Positions 6,536 through 13,462 of a DNA stretch of 37,945 bases are shown piece after piece. The translations under genes and the position numbers were made by a program. The DNA comes from Acidobacteriota bacterium (GTDB lineage: Bacteria > Acidobacteriota > UBA4820 > DSQY01): NCBI GenBank assembly GCA_040752915.1, contig JBFMHB010000026.1, positions 1 to 37,945 on the forward strand, read 5' to 3'. The notes beneath the pieces were generated by a model. The model ran no database searches and was not told the origin of the DNA. It saw only the letters and a program-made list of their open reading frames with translations. Each line of letters opens with the position of its first letter. The stretch's first letter is position 1.

Positions 6536-7170
6536 GGCTTCCTCCAGGAGTTGGGTTCGGCGGGGCGGGGCGGCGGCTCCGGCGCCGCCGTCCCGACGAC
6601 GTTGCGAATGGTGAAGGCTCCGCGCAGGTCGCCCTTGGCGAAACCCACGGCGGCGTCTTCCGGGTAGGCTTCCTGAATCCTCCGGCGGAGCCCTTCTTCC
6701 ACGGCGGGGCCGTGGCAGGACAGGCACGTCTCCCCCGTGGGGATGGCCTTCATGTAGCGGTAGACCAGCTTCCCGTCCTCGGGGCGCAGGACCCACCGCT
6801 CCAGGGCGGCGGGGTCCTCCCCCTCGGCCATGCGGGCGGCGAAGGCCTCCAGGGTCTCGCGCTCCCACGCGTCGGGGGCGTTCTTCGGATTTCGCACCCG
6901 AAGGGCCGTGCGCCGCACCTGGACGCCCTCGCTGCGGGAGATGTCGGCGGCGATCTCGGGCGCGCGGTCCCGGCACACCGTCACGGCCTTCTCCGGGCCG
7001 CCCTCCCGCATGGCCGCCGAGAGGGCCGCTTGCAGGCCCCGCTGAAGCGCCGCCGCCGCGCCCCGGCAGGTGATGAGGAGTTCCTCGTCGGCGGGGAGCG
7101 AGGCGGGCAGAGAGGCCGCCAGGAGCAGGGCGAGCAGGACCGCCGACGCCGTAGCGCGTTGCCGTTTCAT
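6532..7170 (-). CDS. Exported haem c protein, DUF3365 (Tll0287-like)
   Basis: A 212-residue exported protein with a signal peptide (residues 1-27) and a single c-type haem site CLSCH at 149-153. The region around it (YRYMKAIPTGETCLSCHG and then GFAKGDLRGAFTI near 177-188) matches the DUF3365 / Tll0287-like fold, related to PAS-like haem sensors. C35 and C66 are extra conserved-looking cysteines. The protein likely binds haem in the periplasm for redox or gas sensing; electron transfer is the alternative. The start at ATG 7170 is chosen because it begins the signal peptide and follows GGAGG; an upstream extension would overlap era. It starts 14 bases after the era stop and overlaps the TPR gene by four bases, so era, this gene and the TPR gene form an operon. 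Confidence 0.82.
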   Translation of the reverse strand: MKRQRATASAVLLALLLAASLPASLPADEELLITCRGAAAALQRGLQAALSAAMREGGPEKAVTVCRDRAPEIAADISRSEGVQVRRTALRVRNPKNAPDAWERETLEAFAARMAEGEDPAALERWVLRPEDGKLVYRYMKAIPTGETCLSCHGPAVEEGLRRRIQEAYPEDAAVGFAKGDLRGAFTIRNVVGTAAPEPPPRPAEPNSWRKP

Positions 7171-7184
7171 GGGTTTCGCCTCCG

Positions 7185-8072
7185 TCAGGCCAGGCCCATT
7201 TCCCTCAGGATGGCGGCGTTTTCCCGCCATTCCGGGCGCACCTTCACGAACAACCGGAGCTCCACCCCGCATCCCAGGAGGGACTGCAGTTCCTTCCGCG
7301 CCCCGGTCCCGATGGCCTTGAGGTTCTGGCCGCCTTTCCCGATGACGATGGGCTTCTGGCTTTCCCGCTCCACGAGGATGGCGCAGTGGATGGTCACCTT
7401 GCCGCCCTCCGCGGGTGCCTCCTCGAACTGCTCCACGAGGACGCCCGCGCAGTGCGGGACTTCCTGGAAGGTCCTCCCGAAGAGGTGTTCCCGGACGATC
7501 TCCGCGGCGAGCTGGCGCTCGGGCTGGTCCGTGTAGACGTCCTCGGGGAAGAGGGGCTCCCCCTCGGGGAGGAGGGGGAAGATTTGGTCCAGGAGCCCTT
7601 TACGGTCTTTTTCGTCCAGGGCGCACATGGGGTAGAGGGGGACCTCCGGGAAGCGCCGCGAGAGGTCCTCCAGCACCGGCAGGAGCAGGGCCTTGTTCCG
7701 GACCTCGTCGGCCTTGTTGAGGACGATCAGGAGCCCCTGGGCGCGCCCCTTGAGCCGTTCCGCGAGGCGGCCCTCCTCGGCCCCCCAGGGGCGCCCGGCC
7801 TCCAGGACCCAGAGGACGGCGTCCACCGACTCCACGCTCTCCAGGGCCGATCGGTTCATGGCCTCGTTCATGCGCGTGCGGGGCTTGTGGACGCCGGGCG
7901 TGTCCAGGAACACGACCTGGCCCCTGGGCTCGGTGAGGATGCCCCGGATCACGTTTCGCGTGGTCTGGGGCTTGGGCGTCACGATGGAGACCTTCTCGCC
8001 CACCAGCCCGTTGACGATCGTGGACTTGCCCACGTTCGTCCTCCCCACCACCGCCACGAAGCCGCAACGCAT
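7185..8072 (-). CDS. era: GTPase Era
   Basis: A 295-residue ribosome-assembly GTPase that binds the 3' end of 16S rRNA and couples 30S maturation with cell-cycle progression. G1 GRTNVGKS (10-17), G2 around TPKPQTTR (32-39), G3 DTPG (57-60) and G4 NKAD (119-122) are intact. The C-terminal KH domain has VIGKGGQNLKAIG (243-255). Length is normal. The G5 position reads MCALDEK, with Cys in place of the common Ser, a mild variant. Era normally sits with ybeY, rnc or recO; here it is followed by a haem c protein and a TPR protein, an unusual operon. Its leader contains a TATACT box and a GC hairpin (8082-8109). Confidence 0.97.
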   Translation of the reverse strand: MRCGFVAVVGRTNVGKSTIVNGLVGEKVSIVTPKPQTTRNVIRGILTEPRGQVVFLDTPGVHKPRTRMNEAMNRSALESVESVDAVLWVLEAGRPWGAEEGRLAERLKGRAQGLLIVLNKADEVRNKALLLPVLEDLSRRFPEVPLYPMCALDEKDRKGLLDQIFPLLPEGEPLFPEDVYTDQPERQLAAEIVREHLFGRTFQEVPHCAGVLVEQFEEAPAEGGKVTIHCAILVERESQKPIVIGKGGQNLKAIGTGARKELQSLLGCGVELRLFVKVRPEWRENAAILREMGLA

Positions 8073-8081
8073 CCGAACCTC

Positions 8082-8109
8082 CCGCGGGAGCGCCCGCGGA
8101 CGAAGTATA
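8082..8109 (-). promoter_or_regulatory. era leader: -10 box and GC hairpin
   Basis: On the minus strand TATACT (8104-8109) is a good -10 box; the matching -35 position (TTCCCT, 8127-8132) is weak. Between the -10 and the GGGAGG ribosome site lies CCGCGGG, a 4-nt loop and CCCGCGG (8082-8099), a perfect 7-bp hairpin that would sit in the first bases of the mRNA. Confidence 0.45.
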
Positions 8110-8176
8110 GCGGCAACGGCGGGCGCAGGGAACCCGGAGGCGGAATTCCGGCAGGAGGGTAGGCGTTGCCCCGAAG

Positions 8177-8863
8177 ATGGGCATGCGAAAGCTGAGTGGG
8201 ACCGCCAAGAAGCTGCCGGACGTCCTCCCCGTGTTTCCCCTTCCGGGGGTGGTGCTCCTTCCAGGGGAGGTGCTGCCCCTCCACATCTTCGAGCCGCGGT
8301 ACCGGGCCATGGTGCGGGACGCCCTCGAGGGGCAGACGGTCATCGGCATGATCCAGCCCCGGCCGGGGACCGAGGACCAGTTGCCGGGTGCCCCTCCCAT
8401 CCGGGAAATCGGCGGCGCGGGGCGCATCAGCCGGCACTTCGAGGTGGAAGACGGCCGTTTCCTGATCTGGCTGGTGGGGGTCACCGCCTTCCGCGTCGTC
8501 GAAGAGCTGGACGTCGTGACTCCTTACCGCCAGGTCCGGGCCGAGGCCATCGAGGCCGCCGTGGACGAGTCCGAGCGCGAATCGGTGGTGAGGGCCCGCT
8601 TCGACCTCCTGGCCTCCCTCCCCCTTCTGGCCCCCGACCGCCAGGAGCATTTCCAGCGCCTCATGGGAGACCTCTCCTCGGTGGACGACGACCGCCTCCT
8701 CGCCTCCGCCGCCCAGGCCTTGGCGTTCACTCCCGAGGAGAAACAGGAACTGCTCGAGGCGCGCCGCCTCCTGGAGCGCTACGCCCTCGCCGAAGCCGCC
8801 CTGAGGCGGCGCATGGCCTCCCATCCCGCCCTCCATCCCGCCAACGCCCGGATTTTTCACTGA
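8177..8863 (+). CDS. Lon N-terminal-domain protein (LON_substr_bdg)
   Basis: A 228-residue protein that consists only of the Lon protease N-terminal substrate-binding domain, without the AAA+ or Ser/Lys protease parts. The start VLPVFPLPGVVLLPGEVLPLHIFEPRYRAMV (residues 16-46) is the family hallmark, followed by the beta-rich core to about 130 and a helical C-terminal bundle. Stand-alone proteins of this type are common in bacteria and of unknown role, perhaps substrate handling or peptide binding. The first ATG (8177) has a weak ribosome site; ATG 8183 is equally possible. The gene is divergent from era. Its last 169 coding bases and 87 following bases were copied to 9164-9419. Confidence 0.9.
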   Translation: MGMRKLSGTAKKLPDVLPVFPLPGVVLLPGEVLPLHIFEPRYRAMVRDALEGQTVIGMIQPRPGTEDQLPGAPPIREIGGAGRISRHFEVEDGRFLIWLVGVTAFRVVEELDVVTPYRQVRAEAIEAAVDESERESVVRARFDLLASLPLLAPDRQEHFQRLMGDLSSVDDDRLLASAAQALAFTPEEKQELLEARRLLERYALAEAALRRRMASHPALHPANARIFH

Positions 8864-8950
8864 GGCTCCTCTTGCGGATCTTTGCGTCTCGAAGGGCGGG
8901 GCAGGCCGCCCAAGCGCTGGGTGCGCTTGGCTTTGGGCGGGAGGCGCCGG
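8695..8950 (+). repeat. Duplicated segment A, source copy (Lon-N 3' end)
   Basis: 256 bp that recur at 9164-9419 with a single difference (A at 8729, T at 9198). The segment includes the last 169 bases of the Lon-N gene (to 8863) and 87 bases downstream (module a, 8864-8950). The offset is a constant 469 bases with no indels. Confidence 0.95.
8864..8950 (+). repeat. Repeat module a, copy 1
   Basis: 87 bp beginning GGCTCCTCTTGCGG and ending GGAGGCGCCGG, containing AAGCGCTGGGTGCGCTT and GGGCGGGG/GGCCGCCC pairings. An inverted copy with four differences is at 16847-16933, and an identical copy is at 9333-9419. Confidence 0.9.
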
Positions 8951-9012
8951 GACGCCGCCATCCGCCTGCGGCGGACGGCGATTCAGCTCACGGGCCTGCA
9001 CAGATTCTCCAG
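8943..9012 (+). repeat. Repeat module b, copy 1
   Basis: 70 bp, GGCGCCGGGACGCCGCC through CAGATTCTCCAG, with a GCCGTCCGCC-type internal hairpin. An inverted copy with three differences is at 16485-16554. Here modules a and b share the GGCGCCGG junction; at 16.5-16.9 kb they are 292 bp apart. Confidence 0.9.
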
Positions 9013-9029
9013 ACGAACCTTCACTGAAG

Positions 9030-9156
9030 GCCGGCCCCAGCGGTCACGCGGACATTGCCGCAAGAACTCTCTTCACCCCGTGGCCCTGTCTCCTCCATGG
9101 CGCGGATACTTCATCATTCATCTTCGGGAATGTGGCATGACAAGACCTGACCCCGG
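9030..9156 (+). repeat. Duplicated segment B, copy 1
   Basis: 127 bp, GCCGGCCCCAGCGGTCACGC through GACCTGACCCCGG, repeated at 9545-9671 at a constant offset of 515 with few differences. The right end (GACAAGACCTGACCCCGG) resembles sequences I recall flanking REP-associated tyrosine transposase genes; this is not checked. Confidence 0.88.
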
Positions 9157-9163
9157 TTCCTCA

Positions 9164-9332
9164 CCTCCTCGCCTCCGCCGCCCAGGCCTTGGCGTTCTCT
9201 CCCGAGGAGAAACAGGAACTGCTCGAGGCGCGCCGCCTCCTGGAGCGCTACGCCCTCGCCGAAGCCGCCCTGAGGCGGCGCATGGCCTCCCATCCCGCCC
9301 TCCATCCCGCCAACGCCCGGATTTTTCACTGA
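9164..9332 (+). pseudogene. 3' fragment of the Lon-N-domain gene
   Basis: An extra copy of the last 169 coding bases of the Lon-N gene (56 codons with stop), differing from 8695-8863 by one base (A to T at 9198, which changes Thr to Ser in the source frame). It has no start codon in the original frame context and no upstream part of the gene. It was carried along when the neighbouring repeat duplicated. The very low divergence shows that the event is recent. Confidence 0.88.
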
Positions 9333-9419
9333 GGCTCCTCTTGCGGATCTTTGCGTCTCGAAGGGCGGGGCAGGCCGCCCAAGCGCTGGGTGCGCTTGGC
9401 TTTGGGCGGGAGGCGCCGG
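9164..9419 (+). repeat. Duplicated segment A, second copy
   Basis: Second copy of 8695-8950, comprising the Lon-N fragment and module a (9333-9419). It abuts the end of segment B copy 1 (9156) almost directly, so the arrangement is A1-b-B1-A2-spacer-B2. Confidence 0.95.
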
Positions 9420-9544
9420 TCCGGCGGAGAGGCATTTTGGATTGCGGATTTCGGATTTCGAATTGAACAAGAAACAACAGCCAATGCCTTGGGGCGGGCG
9501 CCCTTCGGCGTCCCGTGCCGGGCTCTCGGGAGTCGTGGGGCAAA

Positions 9545-9671
9545 GCCGGCCCCAGCGGTCACGCGGGCATTGCCGCAAGGACCCTCTTCACCCCGTGGCC
9601 CTGTCTCCTCCATGGCGCGCCTACTTCATCATTCATCTTCGGGAATGTGGCATGACAAGACCTGACCCCGG
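9545..9671 (+). repeat. Duplicated segment B, second copy
   Basis: Second copy of 9030-9156. The spacer before it (9420-9544) differs completely from the 8951-9029 spacer of unit 1 and holds GGATTTC heptamer-like units (9438-9466). It is followed by a 16-18-bp short tandem repeat of TGACCCCGGACCCTCA (9663-9713). Confidence 0.88.
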
Positions 9672-9715
9672 ACCCTCATGACCCCGGACCCTCACGTGAC
9701 CCCGGTTCCTCACGC

Positions 9716-9800
9716 ACCGGAAGCGTACTTCCTGTACGTTGAGGATGCGGGCGCCGAAGCCTGACGCCGCCATAGGTCCGTCGCCGTCGGTGGCGCACCC
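9716..9800 (+). repeat. Repeat module c, copy 1
   Basis: About 85 bp containing CGTACTT-N3-GTACG, then AAGC-N-TGAC, GGTCCG, GCCG and CGGTGGCGCACCC. The same ordered blocks occur at 16590-16670, also on the + strand, with variable spacers. In both places a CCGCCCGAAGGGCGG palindrome follows (9911-9925; 16718-16732). Conserved blocks with divergent loops suggest that structure is under selection or that a mobile element is old. Confidence 0.75.
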
Positions 9801-10073
9801 GGGGCCTCTTCGAAGGGCGCCCTGCCGGGGCTCCTTGGAACCAAGACCCGCGCCGCTCCCCCGCAGGGCCTCTTCGAAGGTAGGGCTGAACGTGGACATA
9901 AGAACCCGGCCCGCCCGAAGGGCGGACCGAGGGAGAGGGAGGCGAGGAGAAAGGCCTGCCTTTCGACGCGCGGACCCGACCTAGGGAGGAGGCGCCGAAG
10001 GCGCCGGGCCGGGAGGGGCGGGGGGGGAAGAGAAGGCGGAAGGCGAAAGTGAGACAGGGGAAAGGGCAAGCAC

Positions 10074-10157
10074 ACTTGGGATTTGGGATTTGGGATTTGG
10101 GATTTGGGATTGGGGATTTGGGATTTGGGATTTGGGATTGGGGATTTGGGACTTGGG
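10074..10157 (+). repeat. Heptanucleotide array (ATTTGGG) x12
   Basis: Twelve consecutive 7-bp units: nine ATTTGGG or ATTGGGG types flanked by ACTTGGG units at both ends, with two ATTGGGG variants in regular positions. Every unit has a GGG run, so the + strand could form stacked G-quadruplexes. Shorter runs of the same heptamer occur at 1140-1170, 3012-3041, 5729-5758, 9438-9466, 16441-16471 and, inverted, 24600-24640. This is like the STRR heptamers of cyanobacteria in form. Confidence 0.95.
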
Positions 10158-10311
10158 AATGTAGGAGAGGCGAACCTCGGCGTCGGGAGACGCCTCCCAC
10201 GGGGCGCGACCGTGTCGCTTTCGCAACGGGTTTGGCACGGGCGTGACGCCCGCTCCCGCTAGGCTTGGCCCTGGAAGGGCCACAAGGCCCAGGGAGGATC
10301 GGGAAGATTCC

Positions 10312-11199
10312 ATGAAGGAACCCCGGATCAAACGCAAGCTGGACGTGGCGGTGGTCTCCGACGTGCACCTCGGCACGGTGGGCTGCCACGCCTCGTCCCT
10401 CCTCGACTACCTGAAGGGCATCGAGCCCGAAGTCCTCGTCCTCAACGGCGACATCATCGACTGCTGGCAGTTCCGAAAGTACTACTGGCCCAAGGCCCAC
10501 ATGAAGGTCCTCAAGCGCCTCATGAAGATGGTTTCAGAGGGGACCACGGTCTACTACGTCACGGGAAACCACGACGAGATGCTCCGCAAGTTCGCGCCGC
10601 TCCGCCTGGGCCGCCTCCACCTCGTGAACAAGGTGGTCCTGGACCTCCCGGGCGGAAAGGCCTGGATCTTCCACGGCGACGTCTTCGACGTGGTCCAGCG
10701 GTACTCCCGCTGGCTGGCCCGCCTCGGAGCCGTGGGCTACGACCTCCTCATCCTCCTCAACCGGCTCGTGAACTTCGTCTCCCTCCGCCTGGGGCGCGGG
10801 CGGATCTCCCTCTCCAAGCGCATCAAGGACGGCGTGAAGCGGGCCGTGAAGTTCGTGGACGACTTCGAGCAGACCGCCACGGACCTGGCCCTCGAGGGCG
10901 GCTTCGACTACGTGGTCTGCGGCCACATCCACAAGCCCCAGATCCGCGAGGTCCACCGGAACGGGCGGACCGTGGTCTACCTCAATTCCGGCGACTGGAT
11001 CGAGAACCTCACGGCCCTCGAGTACGCGGGAGGCGCGTGGAGCCTCTACCGGCATCCCGAGCCCCTTCTCCGAACCGCGGCCACAGAAGACGCGGAGGAT
11101 CCGGACCTCGCGGCCCCCTTCGACCGCAGGGCCTTCCTGGCCGCCCTGCCCACCCTGGCCGCCGCCGGGGAGGCGCGGCGCCTCGCGTCGGAGCCCTGA
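10312..11199 (+). CDS. UDP-2,3-diacylglucosamine diphosphatase-like (LpxH family)
   Basis: A 295-residue calcineurin-like metallophosphoesterase of the COG2908/LpxH type, which removes UMP from UDP-2,3-diacylglucosamine in lipid A synthesis at the inner face of the membrane. The di-metal site is complete: SDVHLG (residues 16-21), NGDIID, GNHDE, HGDVFD and CGHIHKP. The segments WPKAHMKVL and YLNSGDWIENLTALEY match the longer form I know best from Bacteroidota-like genomes. The ATG at 10312 is chosen since the family begins just before DVAVVSDVHLG; AGGGAGG lies slightly far upstream (10291-10297). The last 35 residues are an Ala-rich tail outside the fold. No other lpx gene is nearby. Confidence 0.85.
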   Translation: MKEPRIKRKLDVAVVSDVHLGTVGCHASSLLDYLKGIEPEVLVLNGDIIDCWQFRKYYWPKAHMKVLKRLMKMVSEGTTVYYVTGNHDEMLRKFAPLRLGRLHLVNKVVLDLPGGKAWIFHGDVFDVVQRYSRWLARLGAVGYDLLILLNRLVNFVSLRLGRGRISLSKRIKDGVKRAVKFVDDFEQTATDLALEGGFDYVVCGHIHKPQIREVHRNGRTVVYLNSGDWIENLTALEYAGGAWSLYRHPEPLLRTAATEDAEDPDLAAPFDRRAFLAALPTLAAAGEARRLASEP

Positions 11200-11285
11200 G
11201 AGCCGGCGCCGGGACGAAATAACGAAGAGCACCCGGCGGTTCTGCTGTCCCTGGCCGTTCCCGGCAGGTGACAGGGAGGCCGCCC

Positions 11286-12995
11286 ATGTCGCTCCTTTCC
11301 AGCCGACCCTTCCGCTTTTCCGTGGCTTTCCCAGGTCCCGAAGCCCGTTCCGTTCTCCTTCTCTGCGCGGCCCTTCTGCTTCCGTCGGCCCATCGGGCAG
11401 GCGCGCCGCAGGTGTTCGGGGGCCGCGGGGAGCCCTTCCACCGCTCTCCCTCGACCTGGGTCGCCGAGGGCGGAGGCCTCCTCCTGTGGGGCGAGGGAAC
11501 GGAAGTCCGCGTGGGACGGGCCGAGGCGGGCGGTGTCCCCCTCTCCATCCTTACCCTCGACTCTCCCGGCACCGGCGGCGTCGTGGCGGGCCCGTTCGCG
11601 TACGTGGCGGAGGCGGGCGGGGGCCTGCGCGTGTTCGATCTGCGCGATCCCGAGTTCCCGAGCGACGCCGGCCGGCTGGCCCTTCCCGGGGAGCCGGGCC
11701 CCCTGGGCCTCGCGGGCGATCTGATGCTGGTCGCCGTCCGAGGGGAGGGCGTCCTGCTTCTGAGGCTCGCGGCGAACCACCATTGCCACGTGGAACACGG
11801 CTCCACCTGTTGCGAGGACCTGGACCCCCTGGACGTCGCCTACGAGGGCCTCGTCTCCTCGGGGGCGGACATCTCGGGGTTGGCCGCCGGATCGGACGCC
11901 GTCGCCGTGGCCACCCGGGACGGGCGCCTGCTGGCCTTCGAACTGGCTCCGCCGCACCGCCGGCTCGGCGCGGTCCGCCTTCCTTCCCCCGCCCGGGCTC
12001 TGGCGCAGGCCGGAGGAGGCTTCTACGCGCTGTTCCAAGACCGGGACGGCGGGCTCTACCGATGGACGGACCGGGGCGCCGTCGAGCGCGCCGCCGGCAT
12101 TCGCGCCCGGGGCCGGGGGCTCGCGGCGGCGGGAAGGACCCTTTACGTGGCCGGCGAATCCGGCCTCTTCCGAATGGAAAATGCCCCCCTCCTCGAAGCG
12201 ACGGTGTCCGTGACCGTCGGGAATTTCTTCTTCAGCCCCTCGGTGGTCAGCCTCAACCCGGGGGATCAGGTGAGGTGGACCTGGGCCGGCGGAAGCCACT
12301 CCACGACATCGGGCACTTGCCCGGGCGGAATCTGCTCGAGGGACGGCATCTGGGATTCGGGGGTGAAAACCTCGGGGACCTTCTCGCGGACCTTCACGGA
12401 GCCGGGCTCGTTCCCCTACTACTGCACGCTTCACGGCGACTCCATGACAGGACGGGTGGACGTCTCCGGAGCGCCCGGGCTCTCCGCCTCCTCCTCCGCC
12501 AGTCCGGTGAGCGGGCCCGCGCCCCTCGAGGTCTTCTTCACGGGAACCGCGACGGGGGGTGCGGCGCCCTACGGGTACCTGTGGGACTTCGGAGACGGCG
12601 CCTCTTCGACGGACGCGAATCCAAACCACACCTACGCGGCGGACGGGACCTACACCGTCGCCCTTAGCGTCACGGACTCCGCCTCCGCCACGGCGGACGC
12701 CTCGCCCCTGACGATCCAGGTGGGCCCCGAGGCCGTGGAGCCCCCCGTCATCGCCTCCGTCGTGAAGCGAGGGAACCCGTTCCGGCTGATCGTTTCGGGG
12801 AGCCGCTTCAGCGACGACATGGACGTGTTCATCAACGGGTCGGAATGGTCCAACACGCGGTGGAAGAGCGAGGCCCGATTCGTCCTCAAAGGAGGAGGGT
12901 CCCTGAAGGCGGCGGTGCCCAAGAACATCCCCGTCTCCCTCCGGTTCGTGAATCCGGACGGAGGGGAAGCCACCGTGACCTTCCAGTGGCCTTGA
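11286..12995 (+). CDS. Secreted cupredoxin and PKD-domain protein
   Basis: A 569-residue exported protein with an N-terminal signal peptide (hydrophobic core LLLCAALLLPSAHRAGA). Residues about 45-300 form repeated beta blades with G-A-V-A patterns (LDSPGTGGVVAGPFAYVAEAGGGLRVFD), like an LVIVD/propeller domain. A Cys/His cluster (HHCHVEHGSTCC) lies near 160. Residues about 305-395 are a plastocyanin-like domain with ligands H338, C380, H383 and M387 and a CPGGIC insertion. Residues about 400-485 are a PKD domain (YLWDFGDG, NHTYAADGTYTVALSVTD). The C-terminus is an IPT/TIG-like beta domain. The GTG at 11268 is rejected: AGGGAGG (11273-11279) fits the ATG at 11286. Role: extracellular or periplasmic copper protein, possibly surface attached; substrate unknown. 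Confidence 0.78.
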   Translation: MSLLSSRPFRFSVAFPGPEARSVLLLCAALLLPSAHRAGAPQVFGGRGEPFHRSPSTWVAEGGGLLLWGEGTEVRVGRAEAGGVPLSILTLDSPGTGGVVAGPFAYVAEAGGGLRVFDLRDPEFPSDAGRLALPGEPGPLGLAGDLMLVAVRGEGVLLLRLAANHHCHVEHGSTCCEDLDPLDVAYEGLVSSGADISGLAAGSDAVAVATRDGRLLAFELAPPHRRLGAVRLPSPARALAQAGGGFYALFQDRDGGLYRWTDRGAVERAAGIRARGRGLAAAGRTLYVAGESGLFRMENAPLLEATVSVTVGNFFFSPSVVSLNPGDQVRWTWAGGSHSTTSGTCPGGICSRDGIWDSGVKTSGTFSRTFTEPGSFPYYCTLHGDSMTGRVDVSGAPGLSASSSASPVSGPAPLEVFFTGTATGGAAPYGYLWDFGDGASSTDANPNHTYAADGTYTVALSVTDSASATADASPLTIQVGPEAVEPPVIASVVKRGNPFRLIVSGSRFSDDMDVFINGSEWSNTRWKSEARFVLKGGGSLKAAVPKNIPVSLRFVNPDGGEATVTFQWP

Positions 12996-13147
12996 GGCCT
13001 CCCGGTCCGTCTCCAGCCCCCTGAAGCACGACGCGGCCGGACCGGCCGGCCCGCCCCGGCACCCCCCGCCGGGAACCCGGCCTCCTTGCGGACACCTTGC
13101 ACCGGGGCTACACTCGCCTCGGCCTGGGTGCCCGGCCGGAGGGTCGC

Positions 13148-13453
13148 GTGTTCGAGGAGATCGAAAACCCCGTCGAGAGGATGCGGGCCCTGTGGGACAC
13201 GCTGGACCGGGGGGAGATCCCCGCCGCCCGCCGCCTGGAGAACGCCCGGCACATCCTGTCCGTCCTGGACGGTCTTCCTCCCGTGCCCGAGGCGGCCGCC
13301 CTCGTGGCCGCCCACCGCGAGAAGATCCTCCCCGTCGTGGCCCGGCTCGAACGGGACTCGGCGCGGGAGGCCGAACTCGCCGCCGCCTCCGCCGAACTGC
13401 GCGACGCCATGGAGGCCACCCTTCGCGACCTCCGCGACATGACCCAGGACTAG
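13148..13453 (+). CDS. Small helical protein upstream of SIR2 gene
   Basis: A 101-residue protein not recognised as any family. It is largely alpha-helical and charged: VERMRALWDTLDRGEIPAARRLENARHILSVLDG, then a helix pair with repeated Ala/Glu/Arg ending LRDLRDMTQD. There is no signal peptide, membrane segment or Cys. The GTG at 13148 is chosen over the TTG at 13097 because GGAGGG stands six bases before it. It ends nine bases before the SIR2-like gene, so the two are probably co-transcribed. A regulator, inhibitor or subunit of the SIR2-like protein is an inference from position only. Confidence 0.65.
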   Translation: MFEEIENPVERMRALWDTLDRGEIPAARRLENARHILSVLDGLPPVPEAAALVAAHREKILPVVARLERDSAREAELAAASAELRDAMEATLRDLRDMTQD

Positions 13454-13462
13454 CCCGCGACC

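Larger units (their letters stand above)
9672..10311. repeat. Repeat island upstream of LpxH-like gene
   Basis: No gene is supported. It contains a short TGACCCCGG tandem repeat (to 9713), module c with a TAC/GTA hairpin (9716-9800), two GGGGCCTCTTCGAAGG-like units (9801-9818 and about 9866-9881), the palindrome CCGCCCGAAGGGCGG (9911-9925), and the heptanucleotide array (10074-10157). The last 100 bases before the phosphatase gene show no clear promoter. Confidence 0.75.

Noticed and set aside
8177-8863. Lon protease
   Set aside because: Only the N-terminal substrate-binding domain exists; there is no Walker motif or Ser/Lys active site.
8882-9466. Open frame of 194 codons over the repeat island
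   Set aside because: It runs across modules a, b and both segments, with repeated protein blocks that mirror the DNA duplication; not a gene.
10074-10157. Heptamer array as a telomere or eukaryotic contamination
   Set aside because: It lies inside a bacterial chromosome segment between bacterial genes, and the unit (ATTTGGG) is not a telomere unit end; short copies are scattered in other gaps.
9676-10500. Open frame with repeated IPNPKSQ peptides
   Set aside because: The peptide repeat is the heptamer array translated on the minus strand; it overlaps the start of the LpxH-like gene.
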